Positions 1 to 7,051 of a stretch of 10,285 bases of DNA are shown here, one piece after another. The first letter of the stretch is position 1. Each line of letters begins with the position of its first letter. Source of the stretch: Nitrospinaceae bacterium UBA3496 (lineage in GTDB: Bacteria; UBA8248); contig DFQF01000070.1 of the NCBI GenBank assembly GCA_002377645.1, forward strand, positions 4,987 to 15,271. Reading direction: 5' to 3'. Under the pieces are notes generated by a model that had not been told where the DNA came from, did no database searches, and saw nothing but the letters and a program-made list of their open reading frames with translations. Both the position numbers and the translations under genes were made by a program.

Positions 1-938
1 GAAACAACCCTTCCCCTAACTCTTCCATTATTTGGATATTTTATTTTGACACTATCCCAAGGATCAGGGGTTATTTGTTTATGTCCAAGAGAAACTCTTT
101 CTTTTTCTTTGTCATAATTGAGGATCAGGACTTTAATTGTATCTCCTAAACTTACAACCTCCGAAGGATGATTAACCCTTCCCCAAGACATATCTGTAAT
201 ATGCAGCAAACCGTCAATTCCACCTAAATCTATAAATGCACCATAATCCGTAATATTTTTAACAACACCGACAGCTTGTTGACCCTCTTCTATAGTCTTG
301 AGCGTCTCACGTTTCATTTCTGCTCTTTCACCTTCAAGCAAAACTCTTCGCGATAAAACTATATTCCCTCTTTTTCTACTTAACTTGATTATTTTCAGTT
401 CAAGTTGTTTGCCAATAAACTGATCTAGATCTCTAACCGGTCTTAAATCAACCTGAGAACCAGGCAAAAATGCTTTCAGTCCAACATCTACAGTCAGACC
501 ACCTTTAATCCTTGCAGTTACCCTACCCATGATATTTTCTTCTTTTTCATAAGCAATGGTAAGTTCATCCCAAATTTTTATGCGATTTGCTTTTTCTTTT
601 GATAAAACTAGGACACCTTCTTCATCCTCGCAATTCTCGACAAATACCTCTACGGGATCGCCTATTTTCAGGTCACCACCCCTAGATGGAAATTCTATTC
701 TCGGAACCAAACCTTCTGATTTATATCCTACATCTACAAGAATAAAATCGCTCTCAAAACCAACTATTGTTCCATTGACAATTTCTCCGTCCTTAATCTG
801 AAATGTAGAAGCGTAAACATCTTCCATACTCTCAGGACTTAAAGATTCAAAATCATCGATACCATCCATAAGTTCTGCAAAAGTCTTAACTGTACTTACC
901 TTTTCTCCGGTAGAACTATTCTGGGTTGTATCATCCAT
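1..938 (-). CDS. rpsA: 30S ribosomal protein S1, 5' part (truncated by window edge)
   Basis: Ribosomal protein S1 binds mRNA on the 30S subunit and helps initiate translation. The first 312 residues are visible and the frame runs off the window at position 1 without a stop. After an acidic N-terminal extension of about 49 residues come S1 (OB-fold) domains at roughly 50-113, 134-197 and 220-288, with a fourth starting near 303. Domain 1 carries VDVGYKSEG and domain 3 carries the classic VKNITDYGAFIDLGG followed by GLLHITDMSW. I chose the ATG at 938. A GAGG lies 13 nt upstream, a longer spacing than usual. A TTG at 950 is in frame but too close to that GAGG. cmk-rpsA order is common in proteobacteria. 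The gene has its own candidate promoters in the gap before it. Identity is very secure; the exact start is fairly secure. Confidence 0.96.
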   Translation of the reverse strand, partial: MDDTTQNSSTGEKVSTVKTFAELMDGIDDFESLSPESMEDVYASTFQIKDGEIVNGTIVGFESDFILVDVGYKSEGLVPRIEFPSRGGDLKIGDPVEVFVENCEDEEGVLVLSKEKANRIKIWDELTIAYEKEENIMGRVTARIKGGLTVDVGLKAFLPGSQVDLRPVRDLDQFIGKQLELKIIKLSRKRGNIVLSRRVLLEGERAEMKRETLKTIEEGQQAVGVVKNITDYGAFIDLGGIDGLLHITDMSWGRVNHPSEVVSLGDTIKVLILNYDKEKERVSLGHKQITPDPWDSVKIKYPNNGRVRGRVV

Positions 939-961
939 AAATTTAGACAAACCTCTATTAA

Positions 962-991
962 TTTATAAAAAAGACTTAAACGTAATTGCAA
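962..991 (-). promoter_or_regulatory. Candidate rpsA promoter P2 (proximal)
   Basis: On the minus strand a TTGCAA (986-991; 4 of 6 matches to TTGACA) is followed after 18 bases by TATAAA (962-967; 5 of 6 matches to TATAAT). Transcription would begin near 955 and leave a leader of about 17 nt that still contains the GAGG at the front of rpsA. The region is AT-rich, so a chance match is possible. Confidence 0.4.
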
Positions 992-1001
992 CAGGTGACG
1001 A

Positions 1002-1030
1002 ATGCTACTTTAAGGAAAAGAAATCGTCAA
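1002..1030 (-). promoter_or_regulatory. Candidate rpsA promoter P1 (distal)
   Basis: On the minus strand a TTGACG (1025-1030; 5 of 6 matches to the -35 consensus) is followed after exactly 17 bases by TAGCAT (1002-1007; 4 of 6 matches to the -10 consensus). It lies between the cmk stop and rpsA, so transcription from about 995 would give a leader near 57 nt. Dedicated promoters in front of rpsA, in addition to read-through from cmk, are known in E. coli; its use here is inferred. Confidence 0.45.
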
Positions 1031-1044
1031 CACGTCTAGGATTG

Positions 1045-1746
1045 TTATCCTGAAAATAGGTGTTTTTCTACTTTATCAAAAACAAACTGAAATACTTGGT
1101 CAAGTGATTTGTCAGTTGTATCAACTAAAATAGAGTTTTCAGCTCTTTTTAATGGAGAATCAGTTCTAGTTCTATCTCGATCATCTCTATTTTTTAATTG
1201 TACAGATACATTTTCAAGATTGCTCCCAAGATTGTTATCCTGCAATTCTTTTAATCTTCTCTTAATCCGGACTTCTTCATCAGCATCAAAGTAGAATTTA
1301 AGTTGTGCATTTGGAAAAACAACAGTGCCTATATCTCTTCCTTCAAGTACCGCACCCTTTTTTCTTCCGAATTTTCTTTGATAACGTAAAAGAACTGAAC
1401 GTACACACTTATCTGCTGAGATAAATGAGGCAAGTTCTGAAATTTTCTCTTGCCTAAGAAGAGTTGTAACATCCTGACCATTAATAAAGTTTTTCCATCC
1501 TACACTTGTGTGTTTACTATCAAAATTCATTTCCTTAGCAAAAAATGAAGCTAAATCAATATCACTAGCATCTTTACCTTCTTTCTCCATCAGAAAGGCA
1601 ACTCCTCTATATAGCGCACCTGTTTCAAGGTAATCCCAATCTAATGAAGTTGCGAGTTTTTTTGCGACACTACTCTTTCCCGTTCCAGCAGCACCATCAA
1701 TAGCAACAACTATTCCTACCCCTTCATTAACAGGCTTACCTGTCAT
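1045..1746 (-). CDS. cmk: Cytidylate (CMP/dCMP) kinase
   Basis: This cytosolic NMP kinase phosphorylates CMP and dCMP with ATP to feed CTP and dCTP synthesis. With the ATG at 1746 it has 233 residues, near the family's usual 220-230. The P-loop GAAGTGKSS is at 18-26, the substrate-site segment LETGALYRG at about 40-48, GRDIGTVVFP at 136-145 and the arginine-rich LID RDDRDRTR at 187-194. The start overlaps the tyrA stop as ATGA and has AGGA 6 nt upstream. An in-frame ATG at 1770 would add eight residues and deepen the overlap with tyrA, so I reject it. cmk is coupled to the end of the aromatic operon and precedes rpsA. No EPSP synthase gene (aroA), often found just before cmk, is present here. 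Identity is secure. Confidence 0.96.
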   Translation of the reverse strand: MTGKPVNEGVGIVVAIDGAAGTGKSSVAKKLATSLDWDYLETGALYRGVAFLMEKEGKDASDIDLASFFAKEMNFDSKHTSVGWKNFINGQDVTTLLRQEKISELASFISADKCVRSVLLRYQRKFGRKKGAVLEGRDIGTVVFPNAQLKFYFDADEEVRIKRRLKELQDNNLGSNLENVSVQLKNRDDRDRTRTDSPLKRAENSILVDTTDKSLDQVFQFVFDKVEKHLFSG

Positions 1747-2609
1747 TTCTCTTCCTTTGCATTTAGCCAAGAATCTCTTCCATTTTTAGCACTCCGAAAC
1801 ATTTCATAAAGAGAATTCTCATCTGAATTTTCAATTAAATCACTGATAGAATTCAAATTGTCACGGAAAGTCTTAATCGAATCCAAAATTGCTTCCTTGT
1901 TTTGAATGCATATTTCACTCCACATTTCCGGATTACTAGAAGCAATTCGAGTGAAATCTTTAAATCCACCTGCAGCATAAGAGATACCATTTCCCTCTAA
2001 CACTGCATTCACTAGAGCATATGCAACAACATGAGGTAAGTGACTAATATCTGAAAGAATTCGATCATGTTTTTCTGGGTCTAAGAGTTCAACTCTCGAA
2101 CCTAGACCAATCCAAAAGTTTTTCAATCGTTCAATAGCAATTTTTGAGTTTTTTTCAATTGGAGTAAGAATCGTCACATGATTCTCAAACAAACTAGCAT
2201 AACTCGCCTCAACACCAGAAGATTCTGTTCCTGCTATAGGATGACCACCAATAAATTCGGCATTCGCATTTACGCTTTCCTTGAAAACATCTACCACCTT
2301 AGCTTTAACACTCCCTACATCAGTTATGATAGTTTGAGAATCGAGTTTTGACAGAAGAGTAGAAATAATATCTATCGATTTTTCTACGGGAGTGGCAATC
2401 ACTACCAAATCAGAGCCTTGGACAGCATCCAGAAGAACTGACTCATAACTATCTATGACTCCAAGAGAAACTGCACTATCTAAATTTTTTTTTGTTCTAC
2501 CAAATCCAACAATTTCCTTAACTAAACCTTCCTCTCTAGCTTTTCTTGCCATGGAACCACCTATAAGTCCAACTCCGACAATTGTCATTTTTTCAAAAAG
2601 TTGTGTCAT
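1743..2609 (-). CDS. tyrA: Prephenate (or arogenate) dehydrogenase
   Basis: TyrA oxidatively decarboxylates prephenate to 4-hydroxyphenylpyruvate (or arogenate to tyrosine), the committed step to tyrosine. It has 288 residues, fitting a monofunctional enzyme: there is no fused chorismate mutase, EPSP synthase or C-terminal ACT domain. The Rossmann fold begins with VGVGLIGGS (11-19). GGHPIAGTE (121-129) holds the expected catalytic histidine (H123), SHLPH is at 189-193, and GFKDFTRIASS (215-225) carries the arginine expected to bind prephenate (R221). The end of the second beta strand reads VGFGRTKKN (34-42) without the acidic residue typical of NAD-specific forms, so NADP use is possible. The ATG overlaps the hisC stop by one base (TAATG), with AAGGAAG upstream. 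The 3' end overlaps cmk. Without an ACT domain, tyrosine feedback would have to act directly on the catalytic domain, or be absent. Confidence 0.94.
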   Translation of the reverse strand: MTQLFEKMTIVGVGLIGGSMARKAREEGLVKEIVGFGRTKKNLDSAVSLGVIDSYESVLLDAVQGSDLVVIATPVEKSIDIISTLLSKLDSQTIITDVGSVKAKVVDVFKESVNANAEFIGGHPIAGTESSGVEASYASLFENHVTILTPIEKNSKIAIERLKNFWIGLGSRVELLDPEKHDRILSDISHLPHVVAYALVNAVLEGNGISYAAGGFKDFTRIASSNPEMWSEICIQNKEAILDSIKTFRDNLNSISDLIENSDENSLYEMFRSAKNGRDSWLNAKEEK

Positions 2610-3697
2610 TAGAGTACTTCCTTTAAATCCTTCATAAATCTACGATTTTCATCCATTGTACCAATCGAAACTCTTATATGTGAAGGGAATCCATACCCAG
2701 TTATAGGTCTCACTATAACACCCCGTTTCAAAAGGGAATCATAAACACGATCCCCATTAGAAACATCAATCATCAGAAAATTAGCTTGTGTGGATACAAA
2801 AGGGATTCCAAGTGAAGTTAGTTCTTTCTCTAAAAATTCACGTCCTTCTAAGTTAGAGGAAATAGTTTCTTTCACATGCTTCTCATCTCCCAAAGCGTTC
2901 TCTGCAGCTAACAATGCTAAAGAGTTTACATTAAACGGCTCCCGAACTTTGCTAAGTATAGAAATTATTTCAGGTTGTGCAATTCCATATCCTATTCTTA
3001 AGCCTGCCAAACCATAAACTTTAGAAAATGTCCTAAGAATAACTAAATTATGATATTTATTCATTAATTCTAAGGTATTTGGGTAATTTTCATCCGTGAC
3101 GAATTGACAATATGCTTCATCAACTACTACTACAATATTTCCTGAAATCTCCTCCAACAACTTTACAAGATCGGATTCGCTAAAAGAAGTCCCAGTAGGG
3201 TTATTAGGATTTGCCAAGAATATTATTTTTGTCTTGTCATCAACTCTTTTCGAAATACCATCTAGATCGTGAGTAAAATCTTTCATAGGAGAGATTTTCA
3301 TTTTGCAACAACTTAGCTGAGAAACAATTTGATACACTATAAAAGCACCTTCAGAGAACACAACAGAATCATTAGGATTTAAAAAAGCATGAGCTATAAT
3401 CTCTAACACTTCATTGGTTCCATTGCCTAGAATGAAACATTCCTCATTTAAAGCATGAAAATGAGAGAGTGCTTTTTTTAAATAAAAACCACTACCATCT
3501 GGATAACGATTCAGATCAGAAAATCCTTTCTTCATAGCCGCAACAGCCAGAGGAGAAGGACCTAAAGGATTTTCATTTGAAGCAAGCTTTATTGATTTTT
3601 CTAATCCTAGCTCTCTTTCTAATTCCTCAACAGGTTTGCCTGGAAGATATACTATAATATCTTCAATACAATCTGATGTTCTCGACGTGAATTCCAC
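2609..3697 (-). CDS. hisC: Histidinol-phosphate / aromatic aminotransferase (HisC family)
   Basis: This is a PLP-dependent fold-type I aminotransferase of the HisC family. HisC converts imidazole-acetol phosphate to histidinol phosphate, and in organisms such as Bacillus subtilis it also transaminates phenylpyruvate and 4-hydroxyphenylpyruvate. From the GTG at 3697 it has 362 residues. KLASNENPLGPSP lies near 37-49, NPNNPTG at 163-169, DEAY at 193-196, the PLP lysine K226 in RTFSKVYGLAGLRIGYG, and the substrate-carboxylate arginine R342 in HIRVSIG. Its position between pheA and tyrA, with no other his gene nearby, argues for a major role in Phe and Tyr synthesis. The start is uncertain: TTG at 3715 and ATG at 3709 are in frame but lack a ribosome site, while GTG at 3697 has GGAGG 5 nt upstream. 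Family assignment is secure; the split between histidine and aromatic roles is inference. Confidence 0.92.
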   Translation of the reverse strand: MEFTSRTSDCIEDIIVYLPGKPVEELERELGLEKSIKLASNENPLGPSPLAVAAMKKGFSDLNRYPDGSGFYLKKALSHFHALNEECFILGNGTNEVLEIIAHAFLNPNDSVVFSEGAFIVYQIVSQLSCCKMKISPMKDFTHDLDGISKRVDDKTKIIFLANPNNPTGTSFSESDLVKLLEEISGNIVVVVDEAYCQFVTDENYPNTLELMNKYHNLVILRTFSKVYGLAGLRIGYGIAQPEIISILSKVREPFNVNSLALLAAENALGDEKHVKETISSNLEGREFLEKELTSLGIPFVSTQANFLMIDVSNGDRVYDSLLKRGVIVRPITGYGFPSHIRVSIGTMDENRRFMKDLKEVL

Positions 3698-3702
3698 ATC
3701 TG

Positions 3703-3707
3703 CCTCC
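3703..3707 (-). promoter_or_regulatory. Shine-Dalgarno site that decides the hisC start
   Basis: A GGAGG sits 5 nt before the GTG at 3697. It overlaps the alternative ATG at 3709 (its first G is the last base of that ATG), so it could only serve a downstream start. Neither the ATG nor the TTG at 3715 has a purine-rich site at normal spacing. Confidence 0.55.
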
Positions 3708-3715
3708 ATTTTCAA

Positions 3716-4573
3716 TTAAGACGAAACAATATGCTTAGGATATGAGCCTAAAATTCGAAAAAAACTCACTTCATTTTTCAATTCACTAATTGTTTCTCCA
3801 AAAATTTCATCTTCAGCATGACCTTCAACATCAACAAAAAAAACGTAATCCCATGCTTGTCTTTTTGATGGTCTAGATTCAATTTTAGTCAAATTCAAAT
3901 TCCTTTCAGCAATAGGCTTAAGGAATCTATACAAAGCTCCCGGTTGGTTTTTCAAAACAAACAACAAACTAGTCTTAGACTCACTCTCTTTTTCATTTTC
4001 TTTTTTCCCAATAACAAAAAAACGAGTTGAATTGCTTTCTGAAGTATCTAATTTTTCAACAATTATATTTAAACCATAAACATCTGCTGCAATAGGACTA
4101 CTAAGTGCAGCAAGACTCGAATCCTCAGAACAATATTTTGCAGCAAGAGAGGTGCTACTTACTTCTTCAAAGTCTATTTCAGGTGCGTTTTCATGAAACC
4201 AATCCCTACACTGTGCAATAGCATGAGGATGACTCAAAACCTTTTTGATATTTTCCAGACTATTTGCCTTAGACAATAAATGAATATCGATTGGAAGATA
4301 AATTTCACCCGTAACTAGAACTGAAGATTCAATAAGCAAATCTAAAGTTATATTAACAGTACCTTCTAGGGCATTCTCAATTGGAACAATACCATATAAA
4401 GATTCTTCATTTTCTACACTCTTGAAAACAGATAAAATATCGTCCTCTGGTTTAAATACAGCAGCTTTGTCAATAGAGAAAAAACGCAAGGCAGCCTCAT
4501 GAGTAAAAGTTGCCTCAGGACCTAGATAACTCACATTAAATGAATCCTCATAGTCTTCAATTGTATTTTTCAA
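3716..4573 (-). CDS. pheA: Prephenate dehydratase, monofunctional, with ACT regulatory domain
   Basis: PheA converts prephenate to phenylpyruvate, the committed step to phenylalanine. It has 285 residues. The dehydratase domain covers about 13-188, with VSYLGPEATFTHEAA (14-28), VPIENALEGTVN (63-74), SHPHAIAQC (114-122) and the catalytic T183-R184-F185 of STRFFVIG. An ACT domain (about 199-276) follows, with GALYRF at 212-217 and ESRP at 232-235, the motifs that form the phenylalanine-binding site, so feedback inhibition by Phe is likely. No AroQ-type chorismate mutase domain precedes it, unlike the fused P-protein of E. coli and Pseudomonas; only 13 residues come before the first core strand. 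The start is TTG with AAGGA 6 nt upstream, after a 21-base gap from trpC. The hisC frame follows closely. Function is secure. Confidence 0.95.
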   Translation of the reverse strand: MKNTIEDYEDSFNVSYLGPEATFTHEAALRFFSIDKAAVFKPEDDILSVFKSVENEESLYGIVPIENALEGTVNITLDLLIESSVLVTGEIYLPIDIHLLSKANSLENIKKVLSHPHAIAQCRDWFHENAPEIDFEEVSSTSLAAKYCSEDSSLAALSSPIAADVYGLNIIVEKLDTSESNSTRFFVIGKKENEKESESKTSLLFVLKNQPGALYRFLKPIAERNLNLTKIESRPSKRQAWDYVFFVDVEGHAEDEIFGETISELKNEVSFFRILGSYPKHIVSS

Positions 4574-4594
4574 AACAAATCCTTTTTTGAAAAA

Positions 4595-5425
4595 TTACTC
4601 TCCACGTAGTTCCTTAATAAGATTCTTTGGAGAAGACGATTTCATAAGAGATTCTCCAACGAGAATTGCATCAATTCCTGCTTCTACAAGAGGCTCTACA
4701 TCTAACCAACTGTTAATACCACTCTCAGAAACGAGAACAAGATTTTTCTTTTCAGACGCGGAAAGATTAGAAAAAATATTCAAAGTATTTCTTGTATCAA
4801 CTTTGAAAGTTTTTAAGTCCCTATTGTTAACACCTATTATCTTTGAGTCAGCTTCTAAAGCCCTTTCTAAATCTTTCTCCGTATAAACTTCAACAAGAGC
4901 ATCCATACCATATTCTGTTGCTAATAACCGCAAGTCAGCAAGAAGATTAGTTTCTAAAATTGTTGCAATCAATAAAATAGCATCTGCACCCGATGCACGA
5001 GCCTCAAAAATCTGATAGGGATCGAAAATAAATTCCTTCCTCATTACTGGAATTTTCACACTTGCAGCAACCTCAGAAAGATCAGAAAGACTGCCTAGAA
5101 ATTTTCTCTTTTCTGTAAGAACTGAAACTGCAGAGGCTCCTGATTCTTCATATGTAGTGGCTATGTTAGATGGTGAAAATTCATTTACGAGAAGTCCCTT
5201 AGAAGGTGATGCCTTCTTCACCTCTGCTATTACATTTATGCAACTACTTTTGCGAGCTATTCTTGTTGAATTTAATTTTAATGCATCAATCATACTAACA
5301 GTAGGTGGAATATCGTTTAATGATTTACGAAGATCACTTTCATTTATTTCAGATTTACTTAAAGACAGATCATCTTTAACGCCATCTACAAGTTCATCGA
5401 GAATTGTTTTTGTCGAAAGTATCAC
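4595..5425 (-). CDS. trpC: Indole-3-glycerol-phosphate synthase
   Basis: TrpC decarboxylates and closes the ring of carboxyphenylamino-deoxyribulose phosphate to give indole-3-glycerol phosphate. At 276 residues it is a single (beta/alpha)8 domain, not fused to TrpF. Catalytic positions by family alignment are E68 and K70 in IAEVKKASPSKG, K130 in VMRKEF, E179 in LVEVYTEKD, N200 in GVNNRDLKTF and S235 in LVSESGI; VGESLM near 256-261 belongs to the phosphate-binding loop. The start is GTG, overlapping the trpD stop by four bases (GTGA), with GAGG 10 nt upstream, so translation is probably coupled to trpD. The enzyme before it in the pathway (TrpF) and the tryptophan synthase subunits (TrpB, TrpA) are not in the window. 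Identity is secure. Confidence 0.95.
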   Translation of the reverse strand: MILSTKTILDELVDGVKDDLSLSKSEINESDLRKSLNDIPPTVSMIDALKLNSTRIARKSSCINVIAEVKKASPSKGLLVNEFSPSNIATTYEESGASAVSVLTEKRKFLGSLSDLSEVAASVKIPVMRKEFIFDPYQIFEARASGADAILLIATILETNLLADLRLLATEYGMDALVEVYTEKDLERALEADSKIIGVNNRDLKTFKVDTRNTLNIFSNLSASEKKNLVLVSESGINSWLDVEPLVEAGIDAILVGESLMKSSSPKNLIKELRGE

Positions 5426-6432
5426 GAATTAGTTACCTCAATCAGTTGATCTAATTTCTCAATCGCTTTTCCATTATCTATCACTTCGGCCGCAAGTTTA
5501 ACTCCGTCTAAAAGATTGTCAACCTGGCCAGAAACCAAGAGAGCCGCAGAAACATTCATTAGCACAACGTTCCTCTTCGCCCCTTTTTCTCCGTTTAGAA
5601 TCTTTCTGGTTATTTCTGCATTTTCCTTCGGTTCACCGCCCAGCAATTCTTTACTTTCTACTTTTTGGAATCCAAAATCCTCAGGACTTATATTGTAAGT
5701 TTTCACTTCCTCTCCATTCCATTCTGAAACCTTTGTTGAAGAACAAAGAGTAATCTCATCCATTCCATCCAAACCGTGTACGACGAAAGCTCTCTTACAA
5801 CCCAGCTTTGACAAAACATTAGCTATTAATTCAGTTAGCATTTCAGAATAAACACCGACAAGAAGCGTATTTGCATTTGCGGGATTTGTAAGAGGACCCA
5901 TAACATTAAAAATACTTCTCATTGAAAGTTCTCTTCTAGGCCCAATTGCATGTTTCATTGCACCATGCAAAAGTGGAGCGAAAAGAAATGCTACTCCAAC
6001 TTCATCTAGACATGCTCCTACTTTATCAGGAGTAATCTCAATATTTACTCCAAGTTCTTTCAGTACATCTGCAGCTCCAGAACTACTAGAAACAGAACGA
6101 TTCCCGTGTTTTGCGACTGGCTGCCCTGTGGCAGATACAACTAAAGCAGATGTTGTACTAATATTAAAAGTATGAGAACCATCACCACCAGTACCAACAA
6201 CATCGACTATATTCGAATGTCTGCTCTTTATTTTAGTAGACTTACTTCTCATTGAACGAACACTACCAGTTATTTCATCTGGAGATTCTCCAAGCATTCT
6301 CAATGCCACAAGATATCCACCAATTTGTGCCTCAGTAGCGTCACCATTCATAATTTGATCCATTACTTTTTCAGCTTCATCAGAAGTCAAATGTATATTT
6401 TCCACTAGTTTTCCAATCGCTTTTTCAATCAT
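5422..6432 (-). CDS. trpD: Anthranilate phosphoribosyltransferase
   Basis: TrpD transfers phosphoribose from PRPP to anthranilate, the second step of the tryptophan branch. It has 336 residues, the usual size for a stand-alone enzyme with no fused glutaminase. The helical N-terminal region (about 1-65) is followed by VGTGGDGSHTFNIST (79-93), the PRPP loop KHGNRSVSS (108-116), GPRRELSMRS near 164-173 where anthranilate-contacting arginines lie, GPLTNPA (179-185) and the metal-binding pair D225-E226 in GLDGMDEIT. The loop after KHGNRS reads SSSSG, where a lysine or arginine is common in the third position; the key lysine K108 is kept. The ATG has AAGGGA 7 nt upstream and starts 40 bases after the trpG stop, the longest gap inside the trp block. 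Identity is secure. Confidence 0.95.
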   Translation of the reverse strand: MIEKAIGKLVENIHLTSDEAEKVMDQIMNGDATEAQIGGYLVALRMLGESPDEITGSVRSMRSKSTKIKSRHSNIVDVVGTGGDGSHTFNISTTSALVVSATGQPVAKHGNRSVSSSSGAADVLKELGVNIEITPDKVGACLDEVGVAFLFAPLLHGAMKHAIGPRRELSMRSIFNVMGPLTNPANANTLLVGVYSEMLTELIANVLSKLGCKRAFVVHGLDGMDEITLCSSTKVSEWNGEEVKTYNISPEDFGFQKVESKELLGGEPKENAEITRKILNGEKGAKRNVVLMNVSAALLVSGQVDNLLDGVKLAAEVIDNGKAIEKLDQLIEVTNS

Positions 6433-6472
6433 AAGAACTTCCCTTCAAAAAATATGGTTGACAAGAAAACTC

Positions 6473-7051
6473 TCAATCACTACTCAATTCTATTGCATTT
6501 TTAAGGAGAAGTTTTCCATCCACAGACAAAATAGATTCTGGATGAAATTGTACTCCAAAGACTAAAGTATCTTTAACATGAATCCCCATAATTTCATCTC
6601 TATCTGTCTTTGCACATACAGAAATTTTTTCAGGCAAACTTTTATTCTCAATTATAAGACTGTGATAACGGGTTGCAGTTACAGGATTCGAAACTCCCTT
6701 GAATAGATCTTTGTCATTATGAAAAACTTCAGATGTTTTTCCGTGCATTATTCGTTCTGCACGAACCACTCTAGCACCAAACACTGCGCCTATAACCTGA
6801 TGTCCAAGACAAACCCCAAGAATAGGGAACTTCTCACAAAAGGTTTCCACTACTTTCATAGAGAGACCTGCTTTCTCAGGCCTGCTTGGCCCAGGAGAAA
6901 TTACAATCAAGTCAGGATTAAAATCTTCTATATCATTGAGTTCGAAAGAGTCATTTCTCCAAACATCCACAGTCGAACCTAGCTCAGAAAAATACTGAAA
7001 GAGATTATAAGTAAATGAGTCATAGTTATCTATCATTAAAATTTTTGACAC
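6473..7051 (-). CDS. trpG: Anthranilate synthase component II (glutamine amidotransferase)
   Basis: TrpG hydrolyses glutamine and channels ammonia to TrpE. This is a class I glutaminase of 192 residues. It opens with ILMIDNYDSFTYNL and contains the oxyanion segment SPGPSRPEKAG (52-62), the nucleophile C81 in GVCLGHQ, and H170 and E172 in GVQFHPES, completing the triad. The start is GTG directly abutting the trpE stop (TAAGTG), with GAGGG about 7 nt upstream inside trpE, so the two subunits are probably made together. An in-frame ATG at 7036 would cut into the first strand. The TrpG family also includes PabA, which serves folate synthesis, so this subunit could serve both if no separate PabA exists; its position next to trpE makes the tryptophan role the primary call. 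Confidence 0.95.
   Translation of the reverse strand: MSKILMIDNYDSFTYNLFQYFSELGSTVDVWRNDSFELNDIEDFNPDLIVISPGPSRPEKAGLSMKVVETFCEKFPILGVCLGHQVIGAVFGARVVRAERIMHGKTSEVFHNDKDLFKGVSNPVTATRYHSLIIENKSLPEKISVCAKTDRDEIMGIHVKDTLVFGVQFHPESILSVDGKLLLKNAIELSSD

Noticed and set aside
556..801. Plus-strand open frame over rpsA
   Set aside because: It is antisense to well-conserved S1 domains, with low-complexity Ser/Thr composition typical of a shadow frame.
1038..1051. Short perfect hairpin (AGGAT / ATCCT, loop of four) at the cmk stop, considered as a terminator
   Set aside because: The stem is only five pairs, it overlaps the stop codon and is not followed by a T run on the minus strand.
1041..1242. Direct repeat ATTGTTATCCTG at 1041-1052 and 1231-1242
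   Set aside because: One 12-base repeat inside a coding region and at its stop, with no further copies; most likely chance in AT-rich DNA.
1747..1770. Earlier in-frame ATG for cmk
   Set aside because: It would overlap tyrA by 28 bases; the ATG at 1746 gives the usual ATGA coupling, good spacing to AGGA and normal family length.
4587..4886. Plus-strand open frame of 99 residues over trpC
   Set aside because: It lies antisense to the conserved C-terminal half of TrpC and shows no recognisable features.
6433..6472. TTGTCA in the trpG-trpD gap, considered as an internal promoter
   Set aside because: No acceptable -10 hexamer lies 16-18 bases downstream.
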